A DNA stretch of 64,000 nucleotides from Cryptomeria japonica (GCF_030272615.1 NC_081408.1:401667889-401731888); one strand, 5' to 3'. Shown: positions 47,036 through 58,529, numbered from the stretch's first letter. Notes: generated by a model not told the origin, from the letters alone. Numbers and translations: made by a program.

Positions 47036-47811
47036 GATTGTCAAAATTTTAGGGTTGGATGCTTGAATATTGCCTTTAAAAATCATTTGAGCAAGCCCTA
47101 AAAATTCCTGTCCTAAAACCCTAGGTATTCATTTCTTAAGCCTCCAAATTTTCTAATTTGAAAGTGACCTACTATTCCTGATGAACAGTCTTTTGAGTCA
47201 CAACTTATGTGTGTCATCTTCGTGGATTGATCGACCCTGCACATTAGGTCCTCATCTCTTCATTTGGTCAGTAAAATTTTCCTAAGTTTTAACTCTATCG
47301 CTTTCATTTTATGGCCACATGCCCCTTGTGGCCTTGTGTTTCCTAGTAACCTTTAAGTCTTCATGTGTTGATTTGAATTGCTTAAGTTACTATATTCCCC
47401 ATGCCCTCGCGATGGTTAGCTAGGACTAAGTTTAGCACCAGTGGGATGGTGGAGTAGCCCCATATGCTTTAGACTATTCCTATGTGAAACAAGAGTTGGC
47501 TTCTTGCGTTCTTGCGGGGGCTAGTGCTAAAGGCTCTTAGCTCTTGCGGGAGAGCAGGGTGGTGAAGAGGTGACAATTAATATTATAAGGATAACTCCCC
47601 ACCTCTCCCCGTTGGTCCATCAATTAGTGGACATAGTCAACAGAAAACCCACAAGCTTGCTAGGGGGGAAGTGGGTTAGTGTGTGAGAAAGCGAGAGAAC
47701 ACCACATGTCCCATGGGCTCGAAGGAAGAGTAGAGAAACAATTTTCCTTGTGGTGATGGCAACAAAGTAGCCCAATGCATTGTGGGATGGCGAGCAAGTG
47801 ACATATGGATA
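47036..47811 (-). other. Non-coding region below the LINE fragment, possibly its 3' UTR
   Basis: There is no coding potential. On the minus strand it follows the stop codon of the LINE fragment at 47812. Repeated CTTGCGGG.. words occur at 47505-47550. No poly(A) tract was identified, so the 3' end of the LINE is unknown. Confidence 0.35.
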
Positions 47812-49733
47812 TTAGGCCCAAGCTAGAGAGTGTAAAGATTTGCTCACCGCGTCCTCGTGAATGAATGAATGAAATATTTTAATGACGTCCACGAGACTAA
47901 ATAGTCTATGGGACCAAGATGAACACTTTTCGATGTTCGATCTCCTACTATTGATTTTGACTAGAAGGCTGGTTGTTTTGTTAGCCTTGTTTTCCTCAAA
48001 TAATTGGTGCATGTTGTCAACTTTTAAGCTATTTTCGTACTAGGTACAAATATCCTCGTAGGCAGAGCATTCCATTATGAAGTGCCATTCCGTTCCACTG
48101 CCCCCTTGTTGCAAAACATGCAAACTCTTTCTTCCCAAGTTTCCTAGGGTATTTTCTACCTATCGGTCTCACATCTAAGATGATGTGATCCTATCCTCAG
48201 TTGTGCAACTAACAATCTCGCTTTTCCTTTGATAGCAGCCCCTATATGATTTTTCACCATGGTACTTTGTTGGGTTAAACTCTTTGATGTAATATGTTTT
48301 TTTTCGCCCAATTTGATTTGTCCACATGGTAGTTTGAAATTTTTTGATCACGTAAGTTTTTATTTCACCATCGGTATTAGGACATTCATGCAACTCAATA
48401 CCCCACTTGTTCATACAATTGTTGTTTTGCTTCATCCACATTTTCTTCCTATGGTCAAGCATCTCCTCCACCACCATTTTAGGCCAACGCTGGTTATCCA
48501 TGTTTTCAACCTTCTTTAAATAACTTATCAACCGTATCACTGCTGATGCTTCCAACGGGAAAGTTCCTATTTCAGCTAGAAGAATTTCATAAGCGACTGT
48601 GGATTTAACTTTGAGATTACTTGTTATAAGATGTTTCTAGATTCTTTCTATTTGTCTCTAGCTACAATTTGATATGCTGCCTCCCCACACCTCACAACCA
48701 TAAAGGATCACTGGTGTGACCAGCAAACCAAAAAGTTTTTTTTTGGTTTTCCAATCCCAAAGTTCATCTTTTTTGCACCTATTTTGAAGCAAGTGTGAAG
48801 CTTTCCAACCTCACTGTAGCCTTTTTGTTCTACAAGTCTCCCAACTAAGCTTATAGTGGAAGTCAATCCCAAGATATTCTTTCACTATTTCTAGTGGGTT
48901 GCCTTCAAAGAGAAAGGTAATTTGCTTATCCTTTCTTTTTAGAGAAAATCATGATTTTGGTCTTGGAGATGTTCACTTGCATCCCAAATTCTTGACAAAA
49001 GTGTTCTTATGCCTTAAAATGTTCTCTTAGCCCCTGTTCTGATTTTGAAATTAGGATAAGATCATCAACATATAAAAGTAGTTTCACCAATTAACCTGCC
49101 AACTGAATACCCTCCTCATCTGTCTTACTTAACCATGCCTCCAACTTATCAATGTATAGCCCAAAAAGCACGGGAGATAAAGGGCAACCTTGCTTAACCC
49201 TAATGTCACTACCAAAACACTCCGACATAGCTTCACTTGTTTTGAGTTTAGCTCTAACCTTTTCGTAAAGTCTATGTACAACAACCCTATACACATCTAG
49301 GATGTTTAAATTTTCCATTCTGCTCCATAGTTTGTCTCTAGGTACCGTGTCAAAAGCTTTCTTGAAGTCAACAAAACAACAGTAGGCTTCCTCACCTTGA
49401 GTATCCCATTTTTTTTCTATTAAGTGTCTAAGAGTGATGCAATGATCAATAGTAGAGTGTCTTGACCTAAAACCTGCTTGCCCTTTTGCCCTTTCACTTT
49501 CCTTTTCTGCCCAATTGCTGATCCTTCACTCTAACATGCTCCCAAAGATATTGCAAAGAGAGGGTTGACCATAATTGTGCGGTAGTTAGACGAGTTATTG
49601 ATACCACCACTTTAAAAAGAGGGATGACCACACTGGTTGTCCACTCCACCGGGAAGCCTTCTTGATTGACATTATTGACAATTCTTTTTATGTGAGGGAG
49701 ATGATATGATGCAGGAGCATCTGAGTAGTTCAT
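47812..49733 (-). pseudogene. LINE reverse-transcriptase fragment (5'-truncated)
   Basis: On the minus strand, in order: NQEGFPVEWTTSVVIPLFK (about 49600-49690), the RT segment just before the N-Y-R motif; MENLNILDVYRVVVHRLYEKV and VKQGCPLSPVLFGLYIDKLE (49091-49318), the RT QG-PLSP motif; TEWHFIMECSAYEDIC (about 48050-48110), the C-terminal Cys/His motif of LINE ORF2; and a final helical segment ending AWA and stop TAA (47812-48012). Several stops and frame changes break it. It is a different LINE family from the one at 53867-60747: it has no RNase H, and its QGCPLSP-LFGLYID is the type seen in non-L1 plant LINEs. Sequence upstream of 49733 is unrelated, so the copy is 5'-truncated. Confidence 0.88.
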
Positions 49734-50739
49734 TCGATTGGAGCAGTTAGCAGTGGAGTCACTTGGAGATTGTTGCGTTTCTTTATGTTTGTGAATTTAG
49801 AGTTGCGGATTTGGATTTAGCATCTAGAGATCGTTGTCTTAAACATATTTGAGATTCGTGGCATTTGGATTTGATTTTGGTGAGATATTGATTCTGGTAT
49901 GGTTCTAGATTGGCTTGTTCTTGCTGTGTTGAGCTGGCAGAGTGTGAATTGGGTTGCAAATGGTTTTCGTAACTTGCGGATCATTGGGAGATGTTGTTTT
50001 GGACTTGACCGATGTTCTTGGAGGTCCGCACGAAGTTCTAAGCATTATTGGAGGTGTTTTTGGTGATTTGGCCGACATGTTAGTTCTCACGTTTCATTAT
50101 GAACCGATGGATCTTTGGCCGACATGATTTAGTTGTTGAGGCTTGCTGATAGTATAAAGAGGAAGTTTGGCGATTTATTTGAAAAGACAAAGGTCCGTAA
50201 AAGATAAGAATAAGGAAAGATGTAGATTTTAGAGGCGCTGAGGTGTTTTGGTCCGGTGGACTGAGGTCCGAATCAGCAGAGCACTACCGGAGACAGAGTT
50301 GTTAAGCAAACGATCTCCTGAATCAGGAAATTAAGTTGTTTGAATCATTTTTTTATCCTAGGCTGTGACCTAGCATCTGTAAAACCTGAGGGCGTATGTA
50401 ATTCATCAAAGTAATATAAGGATTGAGCTTTGAGGCTAGGTTTTTCCCTTTGAGGGTTTTCCCAGGGTATATCTTGTGTTGAATGATCTTGTTTTGCATT
50501 GTTATTTCATGGTGTTTGTGTAATAGGCTGCAAGGCAGGGCTATCCTTCATTGGATCTCCCTACCTTGACTGCATCATGACAAGGCAAATGAGTGTGTTG
50601 CAGGTGAACATGACACATGTCTCGTGGGTTGTAATGGAGCACAAGGAAAAGAAAACCCTTCGACCTCGCGAGGAAATCAATGTGGTTCCCACTTGGCCTA
50701 TGGTCTTGCAGGGAAGATAGAGATTAAATAAAGGTCACC
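49734..50739 (+). other. LTR/leader-like non-coding region
   Basis: No gene is seen. The text GAGGCTAGGTTTTTCCCTTTG..GGGTTTTCCCAGGG near 50430-50470, and its position ahead of the unknown + strand ORF, suggest the R/U5 and leader of an LTR element. I could not define an LTR start or a match to the LTR at 52441. Confidence 0.35.
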
Positions 50740-52372
50740 ATGGTGGAAAAATATGATGACTCACTTAGTCAAAAGGCCATTGACGAAATCATAGCCATTG
50801 ATAAAATTAGATGGATGGAGGAATTTTAGAAAGGCTGATGGAGGAATTGTTTCCCCTAGGTTAGCATTTTTATAATTCATGTGGCAGAAGATGTAGATAG
50901 AGAGATAGAACATGGACAAGAAAAAGAAGGGCACCTTCCTACCACATGTACATAATTTGCTGATTTTGCCATTGGTTCAAAGATGTTAGGGCAGGTGCAA
51001 GGTTATTTGAAATCTAGGTATAATCTGAAACTTGACGTTTTGAGAGTTTTTGACCCTAAGGGATTTATTAACCAGTTGATGAAAGAGCACCTAAGAAGAG
51101 GTATTGAGCATGAAATGTATTATGAAGTTGTCATAAGAAATTGCCCTAATCTAGCTGAAGTGCTACAAAGAAGAAAGAAATGGGCAATCCTGATGAAGAA
51201 AGAAAATGAAAGAAGAGAATGGGAGCCCAACTTCCTTAGATTTTATGTAGAAGAAAAAGATGAAATTAATAGGATAGGTCTCGCGATTAACAATTTTGAA
51301 AAGTTGTATGGGAAGTCCCTAATGGGGGAGGAGATGCTAGCTCCTAAGCTTGCAAAGTTGCAAGTACAAAACACAAAAGGAGTTAGAATTGTTGAGTTTC
51401 ATGCTCAATTAGTGCAAATGCCACCATTTGATCTACAACAACATCCACTACCAAAGAGACATAGAGTTGATGATCAACCCCCTCTTGTTTAATATTCAGA
51501 CACTGTAGAGGAGGTAGGAGACACAAAGGAAGAGACATACATGATGTGTCAATTGGAAACAGACGAATAGGTGTACCAACCCCTAAGGTCACCTCCAAGA
51601 GAGGAGAACACTACTCAAATTCCAAATGACAAAGTGGAAATGCAGAAGCCTACCCGTTTTGAAAAGGTTGATGACGAGAGGGTGATACTATCTACCCAAT
51701 TCATGACAGATGATGAATTTATTAAATCTATCGAGTTCAAAGGCGTCTAGATTAAAATGAAGATGAAAGAGTATCAAGAGAGGGCATAGATAAACACAAT
51801 GGGTACAATGAATTTAAACATGAGATAAATGCCTTCACTTTCAAGGAGGTCAATTTTGTTGATATTGACATCAATTCGGATGACGCTAGAAGAATGGTCG
51901 AATAAAGTGGAATTTTGTTGATTGCCAACTAGGACTTGCAACAAATATTTTTGCTTGATTGGGTAAGAAGTCAAGATGATCCAATGCAAGCTACCGAATT
52001 TGACATTAATGAAGGTGTGAGTGGATCAGGGTACAACCCCAAAATTGAGACATTGGCATTCTGGGGTAAGGCCCATAGTATTGAGAAACCTAAACTGCTA
52101 GAGGTAGTACATGAAATGAGAGACAATGCTACATGACAAGGACTTTAAAAGACACAACAACACTAGAGGCCTCAACAATAACACTCCACTCAGCAATGTT
52201 TATACAAGTTGTAGTGAGAAATATGGAAAAGGGAATAGAACATTATGAGAAGACACAAGTTGAAATGAACGAAGAAATTAATAGATTGTATATGGAGAAT
52301 GTAAGATTAAAGCAGGGTTCTTCATCAAGCAATGCCCCACCTCCCCCAAGCACAAATATTGTAATATATTAG
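50740..52372 (+). pseudogene. Unknown LTR-element ORF (intact 170-codon core at 50983-51492)
   Basis: One + strand reading with a few stops and frame changes spans this block. The longest open part is 50983-51492. It is rich in charged residues and helical (LGQVQGYLKSRYNLKLDVLR, NCPNLAEVLQRRKKWAILMK, EKDEINRIGLAINNFEKLYG) and ends KRHRVDDQPPLV. It is followed by acidic, Glu-rich sequence (51490-51750). The last part (52133-52372) has a coiled-coil segment, EKTQVEMNEEINRLYMENV, then SSSSNAPPPPS. There are no gag, RT, integrase or protease motifs. It ends about 50 bp before a polypurine tract and LTR start, so it looks like the body of a non-autonomous LTR element. Layout (basic, acidic, coiled coil near the C terminus) recalls the ORF at 8590-11793, but homology is not shown. 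Confidence 0.5.
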
Positions 52373-52424
52373 CCCCCTGTTGCTATAGTTCCAGCTCTAA
52401 ATTGTTGAGCATATAGATATACTT

Positions 52425-52440
52425 AGAGGGGGAGTGGGGG
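52425..52440 (+). promoter_or_regulatory. Polypurine tract
   Basis: AGAGGGGGAGTGGGGG lies immediately before TGTGAATCAATAA. This is the PPT/3' LTR junction pattern of plant Copia-like elements and the mirror of the junction at 42389/42390. Confidence 0.7.
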
Positions 52441-53419
52441 TGTGAATCAATAAAAAATTAGTTTTTCAAACTAAAACTTTATTAATCATGATTAAAACAA
52501 CTATTCAAATGCAAAGAACACAAGATCACAACATATATGTGGAAACCCTAAAAGGGAGAAAACCACAACAATAAGATTGATTTATATAAATAATTGTTTC
52601 TTTACAACTTTAGAGGCACCAACCCATTATTCAAATTTTAATCACAAGAGTTACAACTCCCTTGTCAATCTGAAATACTTCTCACACAAGTTTTCTATAA
52701 GCCTAATCACCAATCTGCTACAAAGAGAATACTATCTCTTCTATATAAACTCCGTGAATCAATTCTAAAACTGATCACAAGTCTCTACTATTATAAATCT
52801 GCTATATAGTCACTCTATAATCTATTTACAAATCTTTCACAAAAATTGCAATCACCTCTTTGTCCACTCTTTGTCAAATCTGAAATGAACTTTTAATTCT
52901 CACTCTAATGTGTGTACTGGATTAGTCCCCTTTACACATAAAACTAAATTTCTCTATTCATATATATCTTTTATTCATAAAGATCACGCCTTTTTAAAAA
53001 TGAAGAGACACACCTCTTGTTTGTTAATTTATGTTTTTTTATTTCCTATCTTCCAAACCACACCCTTCTATATTGCACCACTCTTTTGTTTTTATAGCGA
53101 TTTCTTTTATTGTGGCCCTTGCTGACTTTTCAAATATGACTTGTCTTAATTTAAATCACACCTTTTCAATAATAATTACCTTTCTTTTCCGAATATAATT
53201 GTAACTTTTGTCTTTGAAGTAAGACAAACTAAAGTTCGTTGTCTTGTCTTTTGGATAGGACAAATTTTCGTCTTATATGGCTTGTCTTTTCTTTATGACT
53301 TGTCTTATCCTTTTTCGTCTTATTTGCTATTTGTCTTATTTGCCTTTTTTGACTTATTATGTTATGTTCTCTTGGTTTTTTACTTTTTGTTTTATTCATA
53401 CTTGTGTCCTATTCTTCTT

Positions 53420-53565
53420 CGCGGTCGCAGGGACCTGCGTCTGCGACTGCAGGGACTGCGTCCGCGGTAGTCGCAGGGACCTGCGTCCGTGGTCGTAGGG
53501 GCCCCTGCGAGTGGTGGCCATAGGGGACGCTGCAGAGGCTTCCACCACTCTTGTGATGGGAGGTG
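53420..53565. repeat. GC-rich island with CGCAGGGACCTGCG palindromes
   Basis: About 145 bp of high GC in an AT-rich setting. It contains two copies of the palindrome-like CGCAGGGACCTGCGT (near 53426 and 53473) and related GACTGC/GCGTCCG words. Open frames through it are by-products of composition. Confidence 0.75.
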
Positions 53566-53750
53566 GGCCCCGCAACAGCTCCCCACTTTTCCTTTTTTTT
53601 TTTTTTAAAAGTTTTTTTTATAAAACTTATGTTATATAAAATGTGTTTTAATAGTTTTAATAATTAATAATTATTATTAATATATATATTTTATTAATGA
53701 AGATTAATAAATATATATTAATTAATAATTAATTGAAATCTATGTATTAT

Positions 53751-53753
<3 letters not shown>

Positions 53754-53798
<45 letters not shown>
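53754..53798. repeat. (AT)n microsatellite
   Basis: About 22 uninterrupted AT units, flanked by ATTAATTAATA-rich sequence. Confidence 0.95.
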
Positions 53799-53802
<4 letters not shown>

Positions 53803-53848
53803 TTAATATTTAATTTGAAACTGTGTATCATTAAATTATAAATTGTTT

Positions 53849-53866
53849 ATATTTTATTATCCAGGG
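53849..53866. repeat. Target-site duplication of the LINE, left copy
   Basis: ATATTTTATTATCCAGGG lies immediately before the T-run that is the complement of the LINE poly(A) tail. It matches 60748-60765 at 17 of 18 positions. Confidence 0.92.
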
Positions 53867-53880
53867 TTTTTTGTTTTTTT
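53867..53880 (-). other. LINE poly(A) tail
   Basis: The + strand TTTTTTGTTTTTTT, directly next to the left target-site duplication, is the complement of the 3' A-tail and confirms minus-strand orientation and a complete 3' end. Confidence 0.85.
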
Positions 53881-54092
53881 AAAGATAAGTGCTATCATTA
53901 ATGGGGATAGCTCCCTATATTGCTTGAGACTATGGAAAATTACATATATTTTTAGACGAGAAACCTAGTTGTCTATGCACACCCAGCCCCTTTTTAAACA
54001 AATATACCCAAAATTACATAAAGATCCAAAAAAATTTATCGTCCCACACTTATCCAAGTATACCCCAATACTATTCCGACACTACCTTGAAA

Positions 54093-54929
54093 TTACACCT
54101 GCCCCCCAATGGCTTGATATATCACATCAGCGAATTCACCAATGCTGATTGCATTGCGGGTGGAGTTCTCCGGAAGCCACCAATCGTCAGACTCGGTTAC
54201 CCTTCGAAAGGGTTCCATATTTCCATTGAATACCGCACACCTATATATCTCCCATGCATTGTCCTCAAATGTTTTCAATCTCTCCCACTCTTCCTTCCAT
54301 ACTTCCCTGCGGGCCAACTCACGAATGGTGTCACTGTCTACAGATTCCTTATCCTCTACATACTCCTCACGATCTTCCCCTTCCTCATTGCCATCTACAT
54401 CGCCATCGCCATCATCCTCCGAGTCTGAGGGTAATTAGTTATCAAACTGGAAGTATATCTTCAGAATGCTCACTTTGACTTCTTCCTCCATACTCAGAAT
54501 GGCGTTGGCAACTTTATCTGCGATAAATGGTTTTATGAACCCTGCTAACAGTTCAACCACATGCTCCTTCGAATCAATGATATCCACTAGTGGCAAGAGA
54601 ACTACTACCAACACCATAGCATCACACCAATGTCTATCATAATTTAGAGTGATGCCCACGAGTCCTCGCACAAAGTCATACACATAATCTTCAGTGCAAA
54701 ACAGATTTCTCAACTGCATATTCAATGCGTTTTCACAGTTCACACAACTGACCCTTCCAAAGTGTGCCATTGCCAAAAAATTTCTCTGCAAAGCTCTCGA
54801 AATGACACTCGCACTTTCCTGTTTTACCTTTGCCCTACGAATTTGCCATATAAAGTTGTGCTTTGTGATGTCAATCAAATGCGCTCTGTCCATATCCTGT
54901 TAGGATCTCTCATTCTGCAAAAATGCCAT
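54093..54929 (-). pseudogene. LINE accessory ORF3, downstream of RNase H, unknown function
   Basis: The minus-strand frame runs from ATG at 54929 to a stop at 54093 (279 codons), with TAA stops at codon 10 and at 54435-54437. Parts in order: a basic N-terminal helical region (ITKHNFIWQIRRAKVKQ); a CVNC motif (VSCVNCENALNMQLRN); Y/D-rich sequence; a hydrophobic stretch AMVLVVVLLPLVDII; a helical segment with alternating charge ending SMEEEVKVSILKIYFQFDN; a strongly acidic linker (SDSEDDGDGDVDGNEEGED); and a C-terminal domain rich in W and E (REVWKEEWERLKTF, ESDDWWLPEN, GEFADVIYQAIGG). It is in a different frame from the RNase H and starts 176 bp after the ORF2 stop. It lies inside the target-site duplications, so it moved with the element. 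I do not recognise its family. Confidence 0.6.
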
Positions 54930-55104
54930 TATCGATGTAGTGGCAATTTCTAGGCATCATGATGAGCTGCTCGGGGGCCATGTGATCCAGCCACCAAAGA
55001 GACAATTTCCTGCTCATGGCCTCAGATTCTTACTTCGCCAGTGTTTATCAGGGTGCCACCACAATGTCCCGACAGCCGATAGGGTCCAAAAAATCATAGA
55101 CATG

Positions 55105-55700
55105 CTACCCGATCCCCTGTCGAGGATATCTTCGACAGTCCTTCAAGCATTGTCCTTTGATATCCTCCGCTGCAGATGTCTGGCAAAAGTAAACAGGAAC
55201 ATCATAGTCTCCCACACCGAGGTTTGCAATATAATCAACCACTTGATTCCCCTCTCTGTAGACATGCCCAATCTCGTAGCTCCCAATTTTCTTCAGATGC
55301 TCTTTTATCATAGGGACCCATTTATTAAGCCGCCATTCCCCTCTCTGTAGACATGCCCATTCTCGTAGCTCCCAATTTTCTTCAGATGCTCTTTTATCAT
55401 AGGGACCCATTTATTAAGATGTCAGTTATGAAAACTTGATTGACTGATCCCGGTTATTATAATTTGTGAGTCGCCCTCAATTATAATTCTAGAAATTCCT
55501 TGCCTGACACAGAGACGTAATCCTGCCTCTAATGCACGAATCTCTGCTTTGTTGTTTGTGGCAACTCCAATGCCACCAAACAACCCATGAAGGATATTGC
55601 CCTGTTCATCCTGGATTATGGCTCCAATACCTGATACCCCCGGATTCCCCTTATTGGCACCGTCAAAGTTCAATTTTGGCCAACTCCTCAGAGGGGTTGC
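55105..55700 (-). pseudogene. LINE ORF2, RNase H domain
   Basis: Minus strand: LNFDGANKGNPGVSGIGAII (first catalytic Asp), NNKAEIRALEAGL (catalytic Glu) and IIIEGDSQIII (second Asp) lie in 55422-55690. After an in-frame TGA (55422-55424) and an 89-bp tandem duplication, GHVYREGNQVVDYIANLG gives the last Asp, at about 55220-55260. This is the plant-type (archaeal-like) RNase H of the RVT_3 family, which some plant L1 LINEs carry after RT and which removes the RNA template during cDNA synthesis. The duplication shifts the frame; the ORF ends at TAG 55105-55107. Confidence 0.9.
55241..55418. repeat. 89-bp tandem duplication inside the RNase H domain
   Basis: The segment with CCCTCTCTGTAGACATGCCC ... 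GGGACCCATTTATTAAG occurs at 55241-55329 and 55330-55418 with very few differences. 89 is not divisible by three, so it breaks the RNase H frame. It arose after insertion or in a late parent copy. Confidence 0.93.
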
Positions 55701-56978
55701 TCATCTGATGGTATTTCTATCATGGCACTTTGCTGGGATCACATTTATTTGTGGCTCTTTGAGGACCCATTTCTTCTCCATCTGTGCATCCCAATTAGTG
55801 TATATCTTAGCCCTTCCTATTGTTTTCTTCCCATTCATTACTTCTTCTATTGCAGTTTTGATCTTTTCCACCAACATTCCTTGTGACAATGATGTCTCCT
55901 TGAAAATCCTCCTGTTCCTTTCTTTCCAGATATGCCATACAATTATGGAAGGTCCAATTAACCATATATCACACCATTTTGTCTTCTAATTGTCTGGCCA
56001 TGATAGAATGAATTCAAAGAGTCTTTCGTTTTTAACAACCACCCAATTAACACTTTGAAGAAACCAATTCCAACAAAATTCTGCAACCGGACACCAAAAG
56101 AGTAGATGATTTGCTGATTCTTCCTCTGCACAACACATAACACAACGATTAGGGCCTGAGATGCCTATATTTTTGAGTCTGTCCCTAGTTAGAATTCTGT
56201 TATGCAATGCGATCCACAGGAAAGCCCCAACTTTTGGTAGCACTTTACGACTCCAACACAGTTTATGTGGCCAACTATTGATGGATCCTCTTTGTCTCTG
56301 GACTTCATATCCGAGTTTGACGCTGTACCTTCCGGATTTTGCTGCACACCAAATTATGATATCTTCATCCCTAGTCTCTGGTATTCTCCTATCTTTAATT
56401 GCTTTCCAGAGTTGTTCGCATAGTGAAAGACTCCCAATGTCGATTTTCCTCCATATTCTTATGCCATTTTGATCAGCTTGTCTTTCCATGTAATCGCACA
56501 CATGCCGTCCTATACAATTCTCCACCATGTGCACCTATCCCTTGTCTTCAAATGCATCTGCTAATGCAAGAAACCCATCCCATGAGTCTCTCCAAAACAA
56601 TGCGGTGCAACCATTACCAATTTGCCATGAAATATGATCTGTGATAATGTGTCTACTATCCCATAGAAAATTCCAGGTTGCCGACCCTCTCTCCGAATTA
56701 GCCATTGTGAGGATTCTATTGGTGTTGTCTATATCCAGATACTTCTTTTGGAACAGTCTGCACCACATTTTCTGAGGTTCCTTACACATTTTCCAAGCTA
56801 GCTTCGCACCAAGAGCACAATTCTGCACTTCCATTTTTCTAAGACCAGCACCCCCCTCTTCCTTAACAAGGCATAAAGTGTCCCAATTGATCAGTGGAAT
56901 TTTCCTGTTGTCTTTGGCACCAGCCCACACAAATTTCTTTAGTAAGTTGTTCAGACTTTTGCCAGCCGCAAACGACAT
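55701..56978 (-). pseudogene. LINE ORF2, RT thumb / C-terminal zf-RVT region
   Basis: The minus strand is in one frame apart from TAG stops at 56535 and 55986 and TGA at 55701. It begins SFAAGKSLNNLLKKFVWAG, then INWDTLCLVKEEGGAGLRKM, the conserved segment after the RT palm. FLWDSRHIITDHISWQIGNG follows. Then comes the zf-RVT domain: KVLPKVGAFLWIALHNRILT and a Cys/His cluster, CVMCCAEEESANHLLFWC (about 56100-56160). All are typical of plant L1 LINEs. Confidence 0.9.
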
Positions 56979-58508
56979 TTTGAAACATGACTGCTATATA
57001 TAGGTATTGCTGATAGAACTGACTTGATCATGGTAATTCGACTAGCTTGAGTCAACCATCTATTTTTCCAATTCTCTGATTTGGCTTGACAAGACGTGGT
57101 AACATCTTCCCAAGTTTGTGTTTGCCTGCACCCTTTGTTAATCCACACCCCCAAGTACTTGTTTGGAAGCTCCACAATGCTTATGTCCAGGAGTTGTGCA
57201 ATTCTGCCCTGCGTTTGTTTGTTGCTATTGAAAAAGAACAGCTGGAATTTCCCTTTGTCCATAACTTGTCCCGAAGCCAAAGTGTATTCCTCCAATGTGT
57301 TTCTAATGCCCATAGCTTCCCATATGGTAGCCTCACTGAATATGATAGTATCATCAACAAATTGTGAGTGTGTGATTGCCTCAAACTGATCATGGACCTT
57401 GATTCCTTTCCAAATGCCTTCGTGGTGCCTCCTTTTGATTAATCTCCCCAACACCTCAGCCATAAGCATAAACAATGAAGGAGACAATGGATCTCCTTGT
57501 CGTAGGCCATTCATGGCTTCAAAGAACCCACTTACATTCCCATTGATTAGTAATAAAAATTTAACAGTATTAATGCAAAATTTTATGCATTCAATCCATT
57601 TATCAGGAAACCCAAATTTGATAAGAACTTGGCACAAGAAGCTCCACATTACTTTATCATAAGCTTTAGCTACATCAAGTTTAATGATCATACCTCTTAG
57701 TCTTCCTTTATGAAGTGAATGAATGACTTTTGACACCAATATTATGCTGTCCGCGATTTCTCTATCTGGAGTAAACCCATTTTGGTTTTCTGAGACTAAC
57801 TTAGGGAGCACTTCTTCAATCTTTTAGTCATAGCCTTAGAGATTATTTTGTAGATAGTATTGCACAAAGATATTGGCCTATAGTTAGACATGGAGTCGCA
57901 ATCTACTTTTTTGGGAATGAAGCAGATAATAGTATGATTCATTTCTTTAACAAACTTGTGTTTTTCCGAAATTCTTTCACCACAGCCCATATATCTTTTC
58001 CCATAAATTCCCAACCTTTTTGAAAAAGTTCCGCTGTGTAGCCATCCGGTCTAGGTGCTTTGTGTGGGTGAAGTGCAAAAGTAGCCAATTTGATTTCCTC
58101 CAAAGAATAAGGAGCCACGATCATGTCACTGTCAGAGCTGGAAATCAAGGGGTCAATGACTTCTTCTATGATTGTTTGTGTGCCCATGTTTCCTTCCTCG
58201 GAGCTGCCCAACATGTCTTCAAAGTATTCAAGGGCAATTCGTTCCATGTCCGTATCCAATGCTTTTAGTATCCCATTCTTATCCTTGATTGAGCAAATTT
58301 TGTTATTAATCCTTCTTGCTTTTGACGATGCATGGAAGAATTTTGTATTGAGACCCCCCTCAGAAATCCATAGCTCCCTAGATTTATCCTTCCAATAAAG
58401 TTCTTCCCTCTTTAGAATTTCCATATATTGCATTTTTAAGCCCTTTTCCATTTCATACTCCTTATTTGTCATGCCAAATTGCATTACATTTTTGCCAATT
58501 TCTTCCAA
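56951..58508 (-). pseudogene. LINE ORF2, reverse transcriptase
   Basis: The minus-strand RT is spread over three frames because of single-base indels near 57960, 57810 and 56965, which together restore the original frame. Motifs in order: FFHASSKARRINNKI (about 58330); HKAPRPDGYTAELFQKGW (PDG motif); ICFIPKKVD and NYRPISLCNTIYKIISK; ENQNGFTPDREIADSI; IIKLDVAKAYDKV (motif A, catalytic Asp); GLRQGDPLSPSLFML (motif B); and SQFVDDTIIF (motif C). Motif C reads F-V-D-D where plant L1 normally has F-A-D-D; both aspartates are kept. PNKYLGVWIN follows. This enzyme would carry out target-primed reverse transcription. Confidence 0.93.
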
Positions 58509-58529
58509 TTTTTCCTCAATTCTACCTTT

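Larger units (their letters stand above)
52441..53866 (+). mobile_element. Candidate 3' LTR, interrupted by a LINE
   Basis: It starts TGTGAATCAATAAAAAATTA right after the PPT. It is AT-rich, with a GC-rich island at 53420-53560 and an AT microsatellite at 53754-53798. The LINE (53867-60747) is inserted after 53866 and the target sequence resumes at 60748. The LTR end was not found, so how much of this segment is LTR is unknown. Confidence 0.45.

Noticed and set aside
54087-54478. Plus-strand ORFs over the LINE 3' part
   Set aside because: They are antisense shadows of the minus-strand ORF3 (acidic GAT/GAG codons read as ATC/CTC).
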